From assembly GCA_036940085.1 (NCBI GenBank), contig JALLBK010000234.1:1-57353 (forward strand): a stretch of DNA of 57,353 bases. The letters are read 5' to 3'. This DNA is from Discostella pseudostelligera. Its lineage: Eukaryota; Bacillariophyta; Thalassiosirophyceae; Thalassiosirales; Thalassiosiraceae. Both the position numbers and the translations under genes were made by a program. Of the stretch, positions 42,647 to 52,661 are shown in pieces; within the stretch, counting starts at the first letter, position 1, and the number at the start of each line of letters is the position of its first letter. The notes below the pieces were generated by a model that saw nothing but the letters and a program-made list of their open reading frames with translations, had not been told where the DNA came from and did not search any database.

Positions 42647-44251
42647 TCAGTACCATGATTCCACTACTTCCTTTCTTTTCCTTCTCTTACTTTTGCTCAT
42701 TGCTTCCTCTCTACTTTTATCCCTCCTTGCCTTCTCAACCGCAGCAGTCTTCTTTGTATTTTTCATCCGTGTGCCTAAAGTTCTGTAACCCAATTCATCC
42801 CACGCTGCCCCACTCTTCTCTCTAGCTTCTTTCAAGTCATCTGAAACGTCTCCCGGTCTTCCAATTATTGTTTTGCCCTCTTGTCGCAAGGAAACAGCCC
42901 CCATTGGTGCCCCACGAGGCTTGGTGATGTGTTTAGGCTCTGCAGTAGTAATGGCCGCTTTGGTCTCAGTCCGAGCATTACTGTAGAATGCTGCCAAATT
43001 GGCAGCAAACTGCATATCCTCCTCTTTTACCTCTGGACTACCACGCCGAACGCAAAGTAGTACGTGTGCACCGGGACATCCACGCGCGTGCATCCAAATA
43101 TCTGTTGGCTTCGAAAGTTGAAAGCATATTGCCTCATTGTCTCGACGATTACGACCTACAAGCACCTGGTGTCCCGACGGTGATTTCAATACACGAGGGT
43201 TTGGCTTATTGTTTGACTCTCTTGCATTGCTTTTGTTGAATGCCCGGCTACGAGATGATTGTGCTGTAGTACTTTCTGTTACAGCTGGACTTTTGAACCC
43301 CGTCTTGCTAGATGTGCGCTGTAAAGTATCTTGTATCAACATCAATTTCTCCTCGTCCATCAATGTGCCATCATCACCCTCGTCGGCTATAGTAGATATC
43401 GATTCCAAACCCAACATTGCCTTTTGCAATATCTGTTCCCCCTCCAAACTTTGTTGCATCAACTCCTCCACAATTTTCGATCCTCGTTTCATCTTCCGTG
43501 CCAATGCAAATAAAGTGTCCGACTCTTCCTGTGCTGAATTATAATCTTTGGTATTTAATGTCAAGGTGATTAATTCTCCCCCAATCTCCCAATCTTCCAC
43601 TTCGACAGAGTCTGTTCCAGGTGGAAGGCGGTATAGATTGGACACGATGAGATTGGCCCGTTTCATTGTATCCTCGAGTGTACGTGCCTTGGATAGTTCG
43701 CGTTCTAGTGATGCAGTCTTTCGAGATAATGTTTCGAGTGCTGATTTTACCGCTGATGTCAGTGCATGGAGTAGTATGGAAGATTGAGAATGAGTGATGG
43801 AATCAATGTCTTCATTGCCATTATCGATATCATTCTCGGTATCATCTTCTTCATCTTCATCATAACAGTCATATGTCGTCGATGATGTTGTTGGCAGTAG
43901 ATCATCATCATGATTGTCTGCGGTGGAAATCATCATCGCCGTCGACGTCATGAATGGCAACCGATTCTGATGATGATGATGGCGATGATTTAGCTCATAA
44001 GAGCTGTGCAATCCACGAGGTGCAGTAACCTCGTTGGCAAATGCGAGGCCATGTTGCACTGCACGGCCATTTCTAAAAGTAGATAATGACGCGCAGTGAC
44101 TTCTCATATTGCCACCGATCTTGCCGACGTGGACATAAAGTGGCAATTGCGGTGTCGGTGTCGTCGCCGACACTCCTCGAAATAATGATGCAGCGCACCG
44201 TCTTGAGAATATGACAGTGGCCAATGTGAAATGATGAATGGCGGGGACCAT
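42647..44251 (-). CDS. Organelle-type NFACT-R protein (RqcH/NEMF-like, short)
   Basis: 534 residues, intronless. NFACT proteins (RqcH, NEMF/Rqc2) bind obstructed large ribosomal subunits and recruit tRNA for C-terminal tailing. Residues of about 352-455 form the NFACT-R domain (HQVLVGRNRRDNEAICFQL, then KPTDIWMHARGCPGAHVLL). Residues of about 160-300 resemble the coiled-coil middle domain (LSRKTASLERELSKAR, then GGELITLTLNTKDYNSAQEE). The first 150 residues are a basic presequence (FTLATVIFSRRCAASLFRG) and acidic linker with no NFACT-N or helix-hairpin-helix domain. A Lys/Arg tail ends in KSKRRKRKEV. Mitochondrial or plastid location is inferred from the presequence. Confidence 0.8.
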   Translation of the reverse strand: MVPAIHHFTLATVIFSRRCAASLFRGVSATTPTPQLPLYVHVGKIGGNMRSHCASLSTFRNGRAVQHGLAFANEVTAPRGLHSSYELNHRHHHHQNRLPFMTSTAMMISTADNHDDDLLPTTSSTTYDCYDEDEEDDTENDIDNGNEDIDSITHSQSSILLHALTSAVKSALETLSRKTASLERELSKARTLEDTMKRANLIVSNLYRLPPGTDSVEVEDWEIGGELITLTLNTKDYNSAQEESDTLFALARKMKRGSKIVEELMQQSLEGEQILQKAMLGLESISTIADEGDDGTLMDEEKLMLIQDTLQRTSSKTGFKSPAVTESTTAQSSRSRAFNKSNARESNNKPNPRVLKSPSGHQVLVGRNRRDNEAICFQLSKPTDIWMHARGCPGAHVLLCVRRGSPEVKEEDMQFAANLAAFYSNARTETKAAITTAEPKHITKPRGAPMGAVSLRQEGKTIIGRPGDVSDDLKEAREKSGAAWDELGYRTLGTRMKNTKKTAAVEKARRDKSREEAMSKSKRRKRKEVVESWY

Positions 44252-44363
44252 CGTTAGTTGTCTGGACCTACTATCATCTATTTGATTCGTAATGCGGATC
44301 CTTTCAATTTCTTTGTATTGCCGTCGAGGTCGATGTCGACCGTGTGGATTGTGGATGTGGATC

Positions 44364-44438
44364 TTCCCGCCATATTATGTGGATGCTGATTCTTCCCGCC
44401 ATATTTTCGTGTGGACATGGAGTCAAGCAATCCACGTG
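44364..44438. promoter_or_regulatory. Two TCTTCCCGCCATAT words and one G-box
   Basis: TTCCCGCC lies at 44364-44371 and 44393-44400, both inside the identical longer word TCTTCCCGCCATAT. CACGTG follows at 44433-44438. They lie 110-190 bases before the NFACT-R gene start on the minus strand. Confidence 0.5.
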
Positions 44439-44499
44439 GAATCGACGCGAAGGAGGTCGATGCGATGGTGACGTAAATACGATGCATGATGATGATGCC

Positions 44500-44563
44500 C
44501 AAGCAACAAGCAACAAGCAACAAGCAACAAGCAACAAGCAACAAGCAACAAGCAACAAGCAAC
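44500..44563 (+). repeat. 7-bp tandem array, about nine copies
   Basis: The unit CAAGCAA is repeated perfectly for about 64 bases. The period is seven, so it is not a codon repeat. It is likely polymorphic in length. Confidence 0.95.
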
Positions 44564-45006
44564 TCTAATTCAATATCACGATGCTACCATAACACCATCG
44601 ATGATCGATTGATCTATCATGCCTACATTGGCAACTGTTGGTATTCGGGGAGCACAAGAGGAGCATGCAGGGGTCCAACGGACTAAAACTAAAAGGCGAG
44701 GTACTCCCATTTGTTGCATACACCCGCTCAAACTCAGATCAGAGAGGAAACTCATGTTGCAAAATGCTTGCTCTCCGATGGCGTACATAATAGGCTTATC
44801 AACATATACTGAAGAGTAACTATTTTAAGGACATAGATGGGCGCGGGGGGCGGCTGGGCACCCACTCATCATGTAGGTGTTGGGGAAATGGCAGTAATTT
44901 GCCGACATCCTCCCAAGAATTTATACATGAGCTGGACTCTGACATAACAACACCAGCCATCACATTGGGGAATAACATCAAGGTTGGGATGAAACATGAT
45001 CGGGAG

Positions 45007-45616
45007 CTATTCGGAGGAGGAATCGGTAGTTTTAGAGCGATTCTGGAAGAGCCAAAATAGTGCAGCAACTAATCCAAGTACACCAATTGCAAGTCCTATT
45101 TTCTCTTCAGTACTAAGAGAAGATGCCCCACGCTGTCGAAAAAAGTTATTCAGCATGGAGGACGTGACCGCTATGGAGAGATTGCGTCTTCGTGAAGAGG
45201 GTCCTCGTAAAGCGGTAATTCGTTTCTCTGCTTGATGCACAGTACGAGGAGGAAGGTTGCTGGATGCGTCGTCCAATCCTACGCATGTGTACGAGTTATG
45301 TCCGCCGCTGAGAGGATTACGTATGAGCACTCCACACTCCATCAACGTCACCAGTACTACTGCTGCAACATCCGTTGATGCACTGGGAGCTCGACATGCA
45401 CACTTCCTAATCATCGAGCCTAGAGATGAGTTGCTCGTCATCTTCACCTTCACCAAGATCAGCGGGGTCCACTTGGTCTTGGAGGTCAATACCGTTGATT
45501 ACTTAAATGGTTGAATCTACTACATTTGAGGGCGCTGATGATTGGGATCCATCAACGGGATGCTGCAAAGTCGAGATGACCGCGAAGATGCTGACGATGA
45601 GACTTGAATGCATCAT
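45007..45616 (-). pseudogene. Decayed cysteine-rich secreted or type I membrane protein gene
   Basis: Reading from ATG 45616 there is a signal peptide (MMHSSLIVSIFAVIS, then HPVDGSQ) like that of the intact gene at 46304. In the same frame after a TAA at 45503 comes an acidic stretch (DLGEGEDDEQLISRLDD). After a TAG comes VCMSSSQCINGCC, and then another TAA. Coding sense then moves to another frame, which ends with a membrane helix (EEKIGLAIGVLGLVAALFW) and a short polar tail at 45007. The order signal peptide, acidic region, CxxSxQCxxGCC and membrane helix makes sense as one protein. Three in-frame stops plus a frameshift indicate decay. Multiple introns are the alternative, but donor and acceptor pairs that bypass the stops are not evident. 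A second fragment with CAKSAQC lies at 46020-46121. Confidence 0.5.
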
Positions 45617-46303
45617 TATGAACTTTGTCGGATTTGTTAAGTGTTGATTTGGATTTGGAATTAAGAGGTCTCCACTGATTTTATGAACAGTGCTCAGTGA
45701 AGTTCCTGAGTGAATTACAATAAAATGATCGTGATGGAGTGGATGATTGCTCCTGGTCTTGCTGATACTTCCATTTTTGGTCATACGGACATATCAACGT
45801 CGCCAATTGAGAGTGAGCAAGATCAAGACCACAGCGGGATCTTATTTTTGCATAAGTATGCCAACGTTCGTTTGAGAATAATGTTGCCCGGCAATACCTA
45901 TCCATCAAGGAATGCATCGAATATATGGTCCAGTCCATCTGGAACGGAGGAATGATGTGGTCACTGGATGCTCACACCCAACTCTGACTTCGACCATACG
46001 GCGGACCATTATCGGTGACTCAAATATGGCTACAATAGCATCCCACGCGATCACACTGAGCTGATTTCGCGCATCGTGAAGGAGGAGTAGAAAAATGAAG
46101 GAGCAGCAGCGTGACGAACATGTAGAGTTAGAGGTGTCGATGTCGTCGTGAAGAATGGTCGTTGGTTGTGTAATTGGTTTATTTTGTAAATCTACAGACG
46201 GAATACGGAACTCAAGCACAATTGAATTCGGTTGACGGAGCTCATGCACTGAAATCTCGCATACAACAATCAACTGATGCATCAATGAAAGTTCGACGAA
46301 TGA

Positions 46304-46723
46304 TCATTTTGTAGCTGACGCGGCAGCTTCCGATGATGTGGTGGTATTCTCTTCATCTGTGTTCTCCTGAGGGTCAACCGCCTTTGCATCTTGCTGTTCC
46401 AAGTATTTTCGTGCGCCAACACGACAACATTTACAGCACACAGCGAGAACAAAGATTCCAAATGCCACCAAACTCCAAGCCCACTTCGGAAGTTCTTCAT
46501 CTTCATCGCTGACCATTTCGACGCCCATCGAGTCCATCAAGTCTAGGATGCCGCTCAAGGCTTTAAGATCACGCGTTTTAGTAATCGAAGTAGCATCGAC
46601 TTGTTGGTATGTCTTAACTTCGTTGGTATTGCGAAGGAGGGGAGACTGCTGCCCATGTACTGGATGCATCCATACTGAGTGGACGAGCGCGAGGATAAAG
46701 AAGATGGAGTTGCGATGCATCAT
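46304..46723 (-). CDS. Small type I membrane protein with signal peptide
   Basis: 139 residues, intronless. Residues 1-25 are a signal peptide (SIFFILALVHSVWMHPVHG). The lumenal part (about 26-85) is short and acidic, with DLKALSGILDLMDSMGVE and SDEDEELPKW. One membrane helix follows (AWSLVAFGIFVLAVC), then a juxtamembrane CCKCCRVGARK motif that could be palmitoylated, and a Glu/Thr-rich cytosolic tail. It lacks the cysteine motif of the decayed relatives. Its start resembles the relic at 45616 (MMH, hydrophobic core, HPV-G), so the two look paralogous. Function unknown; cell-surface or endomembrane location is inferred. Confidence 0.65.
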   Translation of the reverse strand: MMHRNSIFFILALVHSVWMHPVHGQQSPLLRNTNEVKTYQQVDATSITKTRDLKALSGILDLMDSMGVEMVSDEDEELPKWAWSLVAFGIFVLAVCCKCCRVGARKYLEQQDAKAVDPQENTDEENTTTSSEAAASATK

Positions 46724-47158
46724 TGTCGTGATATTATGTGAATGTGTTGTCTTGTGATGGAGACGAGGAAATCGAAATTATGAGACTTCATCATAATCAT
46801 ATTCATGAATATTATCAACTTCGAATGAGTATACGGATAGGCTTGTAATGGCGTAATAATCCTGTTCTTGATCCTCCACGACCATGAAATAATGAATATC
46901 CATCATTGTCGTCATAGAGGCGGTGTACTCCTCTCTATGATAGTGTGAAGCGAGGCGAAGGTGACGACCGACGCGAACAAGACCAGCGGTATGTTCCTTC
47001 CCGCCATTGTTCGCCCCATTACCCATTAGGTATGTATCACAATGAGCTTCCCGTTATGTTTTGTTCTCCGCACTTTTCTTCGTCTTCCCGCCATTTTTGA
47101 TGTCGACCCCTCGGCCTGGAGAGAGTGGAATTGAATGATAAGTAGTGGTGGCATAGCC
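46724..47158. other. Divergent promoter region
   Basis: It lies between the small membrane protein gene and the SDR gene. No gene. It contains two TTCCCGCCATT words near the right end. An in-frame ATG at 47135 would add eight residues to the SDR protein. Confidence 0.5.
46998..47092 (-). promoter_or_regulatory. Two TTCCCGCCATT words
   Basis: TTCCCGCC lies at 46998-47005 and 47085-47092, each followed by ATT. They are 65-160 bases before the SDR gene start. Confidence 0.5.
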
Positions 47159-48290
47159 ATGGCTGACGACGACCCACCGCCAACGTCTTCGGAGACACCC
47201 CAACAATGGCAGAGCGTCTTCCGCCCGTCCCTTTTTCTTCACAAGGTCGCTTTGGTCACAGGAGGGGGAAGTGGAATCGGTCGGAGCATTGCGCTCGAAT
47301 TAGCCATTTTAGGTGCCACCGTCTGCATTGCTAGTCGAGATCGCGACAAGTGTCTAGCGGCGGCAGAGGAAATGAATAAGGAGGTTATCCGACAACTATC
47401 ACGTCCGTCTTCGGGGAATGGAGTTGAAATAAATAATAGTAATCAGCGTTGTTGCGGTAGAGTGGTTGTGGGTCCGTCGACTAGCATTCGAGATGAAGAT
47501 CAAGTCAATGAATTGGTGAGTTCGCTGCAGTTGCATCCATGCATGCATTGGATCATCATGCCGTCAATTCAAGATTTATTTCTTCGTTATTTGGTATGTT
47601 CACAATGCAACACCAACTTGCTATTGATTCGGAACGAACACAACTTGAAAATTGGCAACACATGAATTGATCAAGATCAAACACATCCTACACCACTACA
47701 AAGCACTTCATCTCCTGGTAAACAACGCCGGTGGTCAATTTGTCTGTTCTGCCGAGGAGCTCTCCTCCAAGGGCTTTCAAGCAGTAGTACAAACCAATCT
47801 CACCGGAACCTTCCATGTCTGTCGGGCTGCATACGAACAATACATGCGAGACAATGGCGGGGGGAGCATCGTGAACATCACACTCGGGAATCGGAATGGT
47901 ATGCCCAATATGTGTCATTCGGGTGCGGCACGTGCTGGCATTGAGAATATGAGCATAACCTTAAGTCAGGAGTGGATGGAGAGCAGTGTGCGGATAAATT
48001 GCGTCCGACCGGGAATTGTGTACACCGATTCTGGATTTGAGAATTATGGACCTGCGGGAGATATGTTCTTGGAGAAGATATTACCAGCCATGCCAGCGAA
48101 ACGATTTGCCAGTCCTGAGGAAATTGCGAGTGCGGTAGTTTGGTTATTGAGTGAGGGGGCTTCCTATGTCACCGGGTCGGTGGTCTCGGTAGATGGTGGA
48201 TCGGCTTATCATTTTTTACCGTTGATAGATATTGAGGATTCATCACACTTACCTGTGTATGGAACACTCCCCACGAAGGCAAAGCTTTAA
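47159..48290 (+). CDS. Peroxisomal trans-2-enoyl-CoA reductase-like SDR
   Basis: Exons are 47159-47515 and 47676-48290 (160-base phase-0 intron), about 323 residues. The join gives DEDQVNELIKHILHHYKALH with the same 15-residue spacing to LVNNAGG as human PECR. PECR reduces trans-2-enoyl-CoA with NADPH in fatty-acid chain elongation. TGGGSGIGRSIALELA is the Rossmann glycine motif, followed by ASRDRDK, LVNNAGGQFV, TNLTGTF, CHSGAARAG and RINCVRPG. The C-terminus is AKL, a type 1 peroxisomal signal. The position of the usual YxxxK reads HSGAAR, as in PECR, but the downstream tyrosine-lysine pair of PECR is replaced (GIENMSI), so catalysis may differ. A start eight codons earlier (47135) is possible. 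Confidence 0.88.
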
Positions 48291-48431
48291 TAATTAAAAA
48301 CTAGGAGTACTTCATTATTACGATCACTTAGCTAATTTTGTACTGATTGATTTAGATGACACCTCGTACCCCCTCACACGTCGGAAATCGCATCCTTCTA
48401 TTCATCTCCCATCATCTACTAAACACTTGTT

Positions 48432-49805
48432 TCACCACAGACGTCTCCACCAAGGCTTAAGCTTCCTCAATTCTCGCTTCGCCAACCTCAGCTCTTCATA
48501 CATACTATCTCTATCACGCAAACTCGACGGGTCTTTCAACTCCCGTTCTAATTCGGATATGTGATACTGCAACTTTTGCATTTGTAGTGATTCCATACTC
48601 GAACTGGTTATTGTTGTGTTCGATGAGCCAGCAATGCCAACCTTCTTGACAGCAGTCGAAGCCGAAGATGATCCTAACGACGAAGCTAATGCCGCAGTAG
48701 CACTGCCCGACGAGTCGGGGAAATAATTCCACGATGAATAAATGGAAGTATTGTGTCTCAGCACGTCTGATGCATTTTGTAGAGAATGAGGATGTGAATT
48801 AGGGTCGAATGAGGCATCATCACCAATACTCCCATCAAGCGTTACTGCATTGTTATCATCGTCATCATCGTCGTCAGGAAAGTTCACCACCCAACGACAA
48901 TCCTCCCTCCAACAATAGGTACGGATACGTTCACTCGTCGACTTTGAAAGAAATGCCAAATCACTCTTCTCCGCCAAATCTCGTTTCATTGCTTGTGCAT
49001 CAGATCCTTTGCATAATGAACGTAGAGTGTTCATGGTGATGTTTGCGGGTAGAGTGCATATTGTGTCATATCCGGCAATGTTGTCCACATCATCCTCACT
49101 GCCGCTACTACTAGTACTGGCGCTTGAACTTGGGAGTAATGTCAATCGAGTCTTTACTCCCAATGGATTTGTCGTTGTCGAGAGATACTGAGATAGAATC
49201 TTTTGATCATGACGTATGTGATAGGGGGGTTCATTGTCGAGTGACATGGGAATGCTGCCAGCAGTATTTACATCAGTGTTGTCGGTTCGAGAGTACAATC
49301 CAAGCAACTTTAACGCCGATGAAAAATTATCTTCTTGCCAAGCATGTCGATATCCTGGTGTAGCATGCTTGAGAGGCATTCGATCAATGGGTGGGACGTA
49401 ATCCTCATGGCCCCAGTAACTTCGCACCATGGAAAGAATAGTCTTTGAAGAGAGCATTCCATCACCATCAGTACCACTGCCACCCCCCGTGCTATCGTCT
49501 TTCTCAATAATATCAACATCTTCACCTAACACATATTCTCTTAATTTTGGTGAGGATGCCAATGCCTGCCCAATGGCAAATGGCACCGATGCCACACATA
49601 ATGTGTAGAAGGTGTACCGGATGGAGGGAGGCCAGGGTGTTTCCTCTGGCTTCGGTTTTGGGGTAGATGCTGGTTGTTTTGCTCCTCCCGCTCCTTGCTG
49701 CTGATGATGCTGCTGCTGGAGTCGTTGGAGGAGAAGTTGAGCTCTTCGTGAGGCTATTCGGATAGCTCCGTGGTGGGCTACGGCGGAGGCGGATGTCATG
49801 GTCAT
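48432..49805 (-). CDS. Hypothetical mitochondrial membrane protein
   Basis: 457 residues, intronless. Residues 1-35 look like a mitochondrial presequence (AIRIASRRAQLLLQRLQQQ), followed by a Pro/Lys linker. One probable membrane segment follows (IRYTFYTLCVASVPFAIGQAL, about 62-82). The middle has conserved-looking text (SMVRSYWGHEDYVPPIDRMP, RTYCWREDCRWVVNFPDDD) between low-complexity Ser/Asp runs. The C-terminus is a coiled coil (LQYHISELERELKDPSS) ending in LKPWWRRLW. No known family was recognised. An inner-membrane role is inferred only from the presequence-like start plus one helix. Confidence 0.75.
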   Translation of the reverse strand: MTMTSASAVAHHGAIRIASRRAQLLLQRLQQQHHQQQGAGGAKQPASTPKPKPEETPWPPSIRYTFYTLCVASVPFAIGQALASSPKLREYVLGEDVDIIEKDDSTGGGSGTDGDGMLSSKTILSMVRSYWGHEDYVPPIDRMPLKHATPGYRHAWQEDNFSSALKLLGLYSRTDNTDVNTAGSIPMSLDNEPPYHIRHDQKILSQYLSTTTNPLGVKTRLTLLPSSSASTSSSGSEDDVDNIAGYDTICTLPANITMNTLRSLCKGSDAQAMKRDLAEKSDLAFLSKSTSERIRTYCWREDCRWVVNFPDDDDDDDNNAVTLDGSIGDDASFDPNSHPHSLQNASDVLRHNTSIYSSWNYFPDSSGSATAALASSLGSSSASTAVKKVGIAGSSNTTITSSSMESLQMQKLQYHISELERELKDPSSLRDRDSMYEELRLAKRELRKLKPWWRRLW

Positions 49806-50028
49806 GTCGAATGTCGATTATTTGTCGATGGTCATGCGATGGGCGGGGCGTCACCGCGTCCCCAAAGCACGCGTCAGCATCGTCATTGTCCCATTTTCAC
49901 CGCCTTCGTCGATGTGTTCATGTTCAGATGGACCAAAGCCATACCGATGGCGAATTGATCCATAACCCATGACAACGATAACGACACTTTAATAATATCA
50001 ATATCAACCCTGAATCTCCTATCAAACC

Positions 50029-51199
50029 ATGGCTGACTTAATGACAAACGCTACCCTAGATATACCCCTCCCCATCCTAACCGCCGTCGCGGCCGTCACC
50101 CTAACCGCAATCATCTACTTCACCATCTACAACAATGGCATCCCAAAGTCAAAGCCAGCACTCGATCCCATCGAATTCACACCTCTACCACTCATCAAAA
50201 AAGAGAATATCAGTCACGACACGCGTCGATTCACATTTGCCTTACCCAATGGACCCAATGGCAAACTTGGTCTACCAGTAGGTCAACACATTACACTCAA
50301 ATTCACAGAAACATTACCCGATGGTAGTACTAAAAATCATCAACGGAGTTACACACCGGTAACTGGCGATGATACACCTGGATCGGTTACCTTTGTTATT
50401 AAAGTCTACAAGGCAGGTGTGCATCCGAAATTTCCTGAGGGTGGTAAAATGAGTCAACATTTAGATTCGCTGAAGATTGGTGATTTGATGGATATGAGAG
50501 GACCGAAAGGTGAGATGTGATGATCAGAGATGTGCATTGTCATTGCCTTTGATTGAAAAAAGCTGTACGGGACATATTTGTGGTGATGGTGATGATGGCA
50601 ACACGACAAATCAAGTTTGATGGTGACGCATCTTTTTGTGCTGGACAATTCCTCTCATCTGTTCTCTGTTTTCATCTATCACCTACCGCAATCTCATCTA
50701 CCATTCCAATACTTTAGGGCACATGACCTACCACAAAAATGGTCACTTCACCGTCCATCCCATCCTCAAACGTGATCCTACACAACAACGCACCGCCAAA
50801 CACTTTGGTATGATCGCCGGTGGTACCGGTATTACACCAATGCTCCAAATTATGCATGCCGTCCTTCGTGACGAACCCAATTCGTCCATCACCGTATCGT
50901 TAATTTATGCCAATCAATCGGAAGATGATATACTCGTACGTGAGGAATTGGAGGATGCATTGACAAAGTACAATGGTAGATTCAAACTCCATTACACATT
51001 GGATCGTCCACCACAATTGGGATGGAAGTATTCCACTGGATTCATTACCAAGGAGATGATACAATCGCATTTGCCACCCCCGTCAAAGGATGGGAGTACA
51101 CAAATTTTGATGTGTGGACCACCACCCATGGTGAAGTTTGCTTGTTTGCCAAATTTGGAGGCGTTGGGGTTTAAGGAGACGGACTACTTTGTCTTTTAA
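50029..51199 (+). CDS. CYB5R: NADH-cytochrome b5 reductase
   Basis: Exons are 50029-50509 and 50718-51199 (208-base phase-1 intron), about 320 residues. The flavoenzyme moves electrons from NADH to cytochrome b5 for lipid desaturation and elongation. An N-terminal membrane anchor ([18 protein letters not shown], about 14-31) puts it on the ER or outer mitochondrial membrane, facing the cytosol. FAD binding is shown by HQRSYTPVT and [19 protein letters not shown] binding is shown by [16 protein letters not shown], a [15 protein letters not shown] strand and CGPPPM. The protein ends in F, as usual. The splice restores RGPKGHMTY. ACCATGG context supports the start. It is 223 bases from the divergent hypothetical gene. 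Confidence 0.95.
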
Positions 51200-51547
51200 G
51201 ATGGGTTCATGTTGTGAGGCAGTTTGAGTGTGGGAGTAACAGTATTGGTAATGATTACTTGAGATGGTCATTCTGCAATTGCAGTTTAGGTGCATCGACA
51301 CGGTAATCATAACAGTTGAGTAAGAATATCGTCGCTAAGAGATCATCATTTATCATTACAGTTGCTTGGATTGCATCTTCTTGAAATGTAGGATTCAGTT
51401 CAACTTTATTAGATGGCACCATCACACCGCTTCATCGGTCACCACAAAACGAAGCAAATCCAATTACTTCATATCAAGTTGTTTAGTTCAGACATGATAT
51501 TCAGATGCAGACTCAAAGCGTGTCATCGCCGTTGTTGAAACGTTTCT
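51200..51547. other. Convergent intergenic, nothing recognised
   Basis: This is the 3' flank of the reductase and parvulin genes. No repeat, motif or gene was seen. Confidence 0.5.
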
Positions 51548-52069
51548 TCAATACCAATCTGACCCACCAGAACGTTTGTCCACCACCAACAGATGATAAC
51601 CAAACTGCGTCTTCACCGGTCCCATAACTTGACCAACTTTCGTCTCAGTTGAAAACACGACTTCGTCAAATTCTTTTACCATTGTTCCCGGTCCAAAGCT
51701 ACCCAATGATCCACCGCGTGATTTCGATGGACATGTCGAGTACTGATTTGCCAGTGCTGCAAAGCTTGTTTCACCCTTGCCTATTTCGCTCAGGACCCTA
51801 TTGGCATCCTCGAGGGATGGTACGAGGATATGACGCGCTGTAGCCTTGATGGCCTCGGGTGGATCGCCGTATGCTTCGTTACTGAATGCCTTTTGGAAGG
51901 CATCAAAGATGCCCATGCCGAGGGGGGCTGATATCAACCGCGATGATGGCGTAGTGTGGTGTACGACAGCTATTGGAGAAAATGCATCGACAAATAATAG
52001 TGATGATGACGATGCGGCCGCAGATAACACTGCCGTTAAAACGAGGAGGTATGTCGAAGTCATGGTCAT
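51548..52069 (-). CDS. Plastid-targeted parvulin-type peptidyl-prolyl isomerase
   Basis: 173 residues, intronless. It catalyses cis-trans isomerisation of prolyl bonds as a folding helper. The domain covers about 75-172: ATARHILVPSLEDANRVLSE, then FAALANQYSTCPSKSRGGSL, GSFGPGTMVKEFDEVVFS and QFGYHLLVV, the classical single-domain parvulin pattern. Residues 1-29 are a signal peptide (TYLLVLTAVLSAAASSSSLL, ending VDA) followed by FSP, the complex-plastid motif. The mature part begins after about residue 50. A second in-frame ATG two codons later is an equal start. The stroma or periplastid space is the likely location. Confidence 0.93.
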   Translation of the reverse strand: MTMTSTYLLVLTAVLSAAASSSSLLFVDAFSPIAVVHHTTPSSRLISAPLGMGIFDAFQKAFSNEAYGDPPEAIKATARHILVPSLEDANRVLSEIGKGETSFAALANQYSTCPSKSRGGSLGSFGPGTMVKEFDEVVFSTETKVGQVMGPVKTQFGYHLLVVDKRSGGSDWY

Positions 52070-52661
52070 GGTATGATTGGTCGATATTCAATAAACCAGT
52101 TGTTGTGAACGTTGCGATGACGCAGAGTGTCGATTGTGCCCTCACCCCTCACCCCTCGCACGCACACCTAGAGAGACCTAGAGAGAGATACCACTCCACA
52201 CTCTACCCGCCTATGCGGTTTCAATGGGCAACAGGAAGACATTCAAAAGATCTTCTTTCAAAAGACTATAATGTTGACGTGGACAATAATATTATGAACA
52301 TGAGTTGCTACAAACCAAGAAATCAGGTTGAAGATTGTGTAGCAAACAGTAGCCTTGATTCGACCATGGGAGGAAATTGAATTAAGTAAATTAATAGACC
52401 AATCCCCCGCAATAATCATCTCAATAAGGGATATTGTCCAGGATTTTTATACCCATGAACATCATCCTTCGACTACTCTCATCTCTCATCCAAAGCCAAA
52501 GGGTTCTCATTCCATGTGAATCATCCCCTCGGTTTCCAACACAATCCATTGCTGTCCACCACTACTCCGGGCCCTACTCTTTCTCTCTCCTTTTCGATCA
52601 TCTAAATAGAAGTATAAATCTCTTGAAAAAATCTCTTTCTCAAACAAAATTACAATCATAT
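52070..52661. other. Intergenic, nothing recognised
   Basis: It lies between the parvulin start and the 3' end of the 89-residue plastid gene. Short ORFs look random. No promoter word was found. Confidence 0.5.

Larger units (their letters stand above)
44252..45006. other. Intergenic with promoter words and a satellite
   Basis: No gene is supported. The left part is the NFACT-R gene promoter with two TTCCCGCC words and one CACGTG, followed by a 7-bp tandem array. The right part is the 3' flank of the decayed secreted-protein gene. Confidence 0.5.

Noticed and set aside
44500..44563. CRISPR-like repeat
   Set aside because: Pure 7-bp tandem repeat without spacers, in a eukaryotic genome.
45007..45616. 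Stop-codon reassignment (TAA/TAG read as glutamine)
   Set aside because: Many other genes here end normally at TAA and TAG, so local decay explains the in-frame stops better.
49798..52069. Shared MTMTS start of two minus-strand genes
   Set aside because: Only the first five residues agree; the following sequences are a mitochondrial-like presequence and a plastid signal peptide, so this is coincidence.
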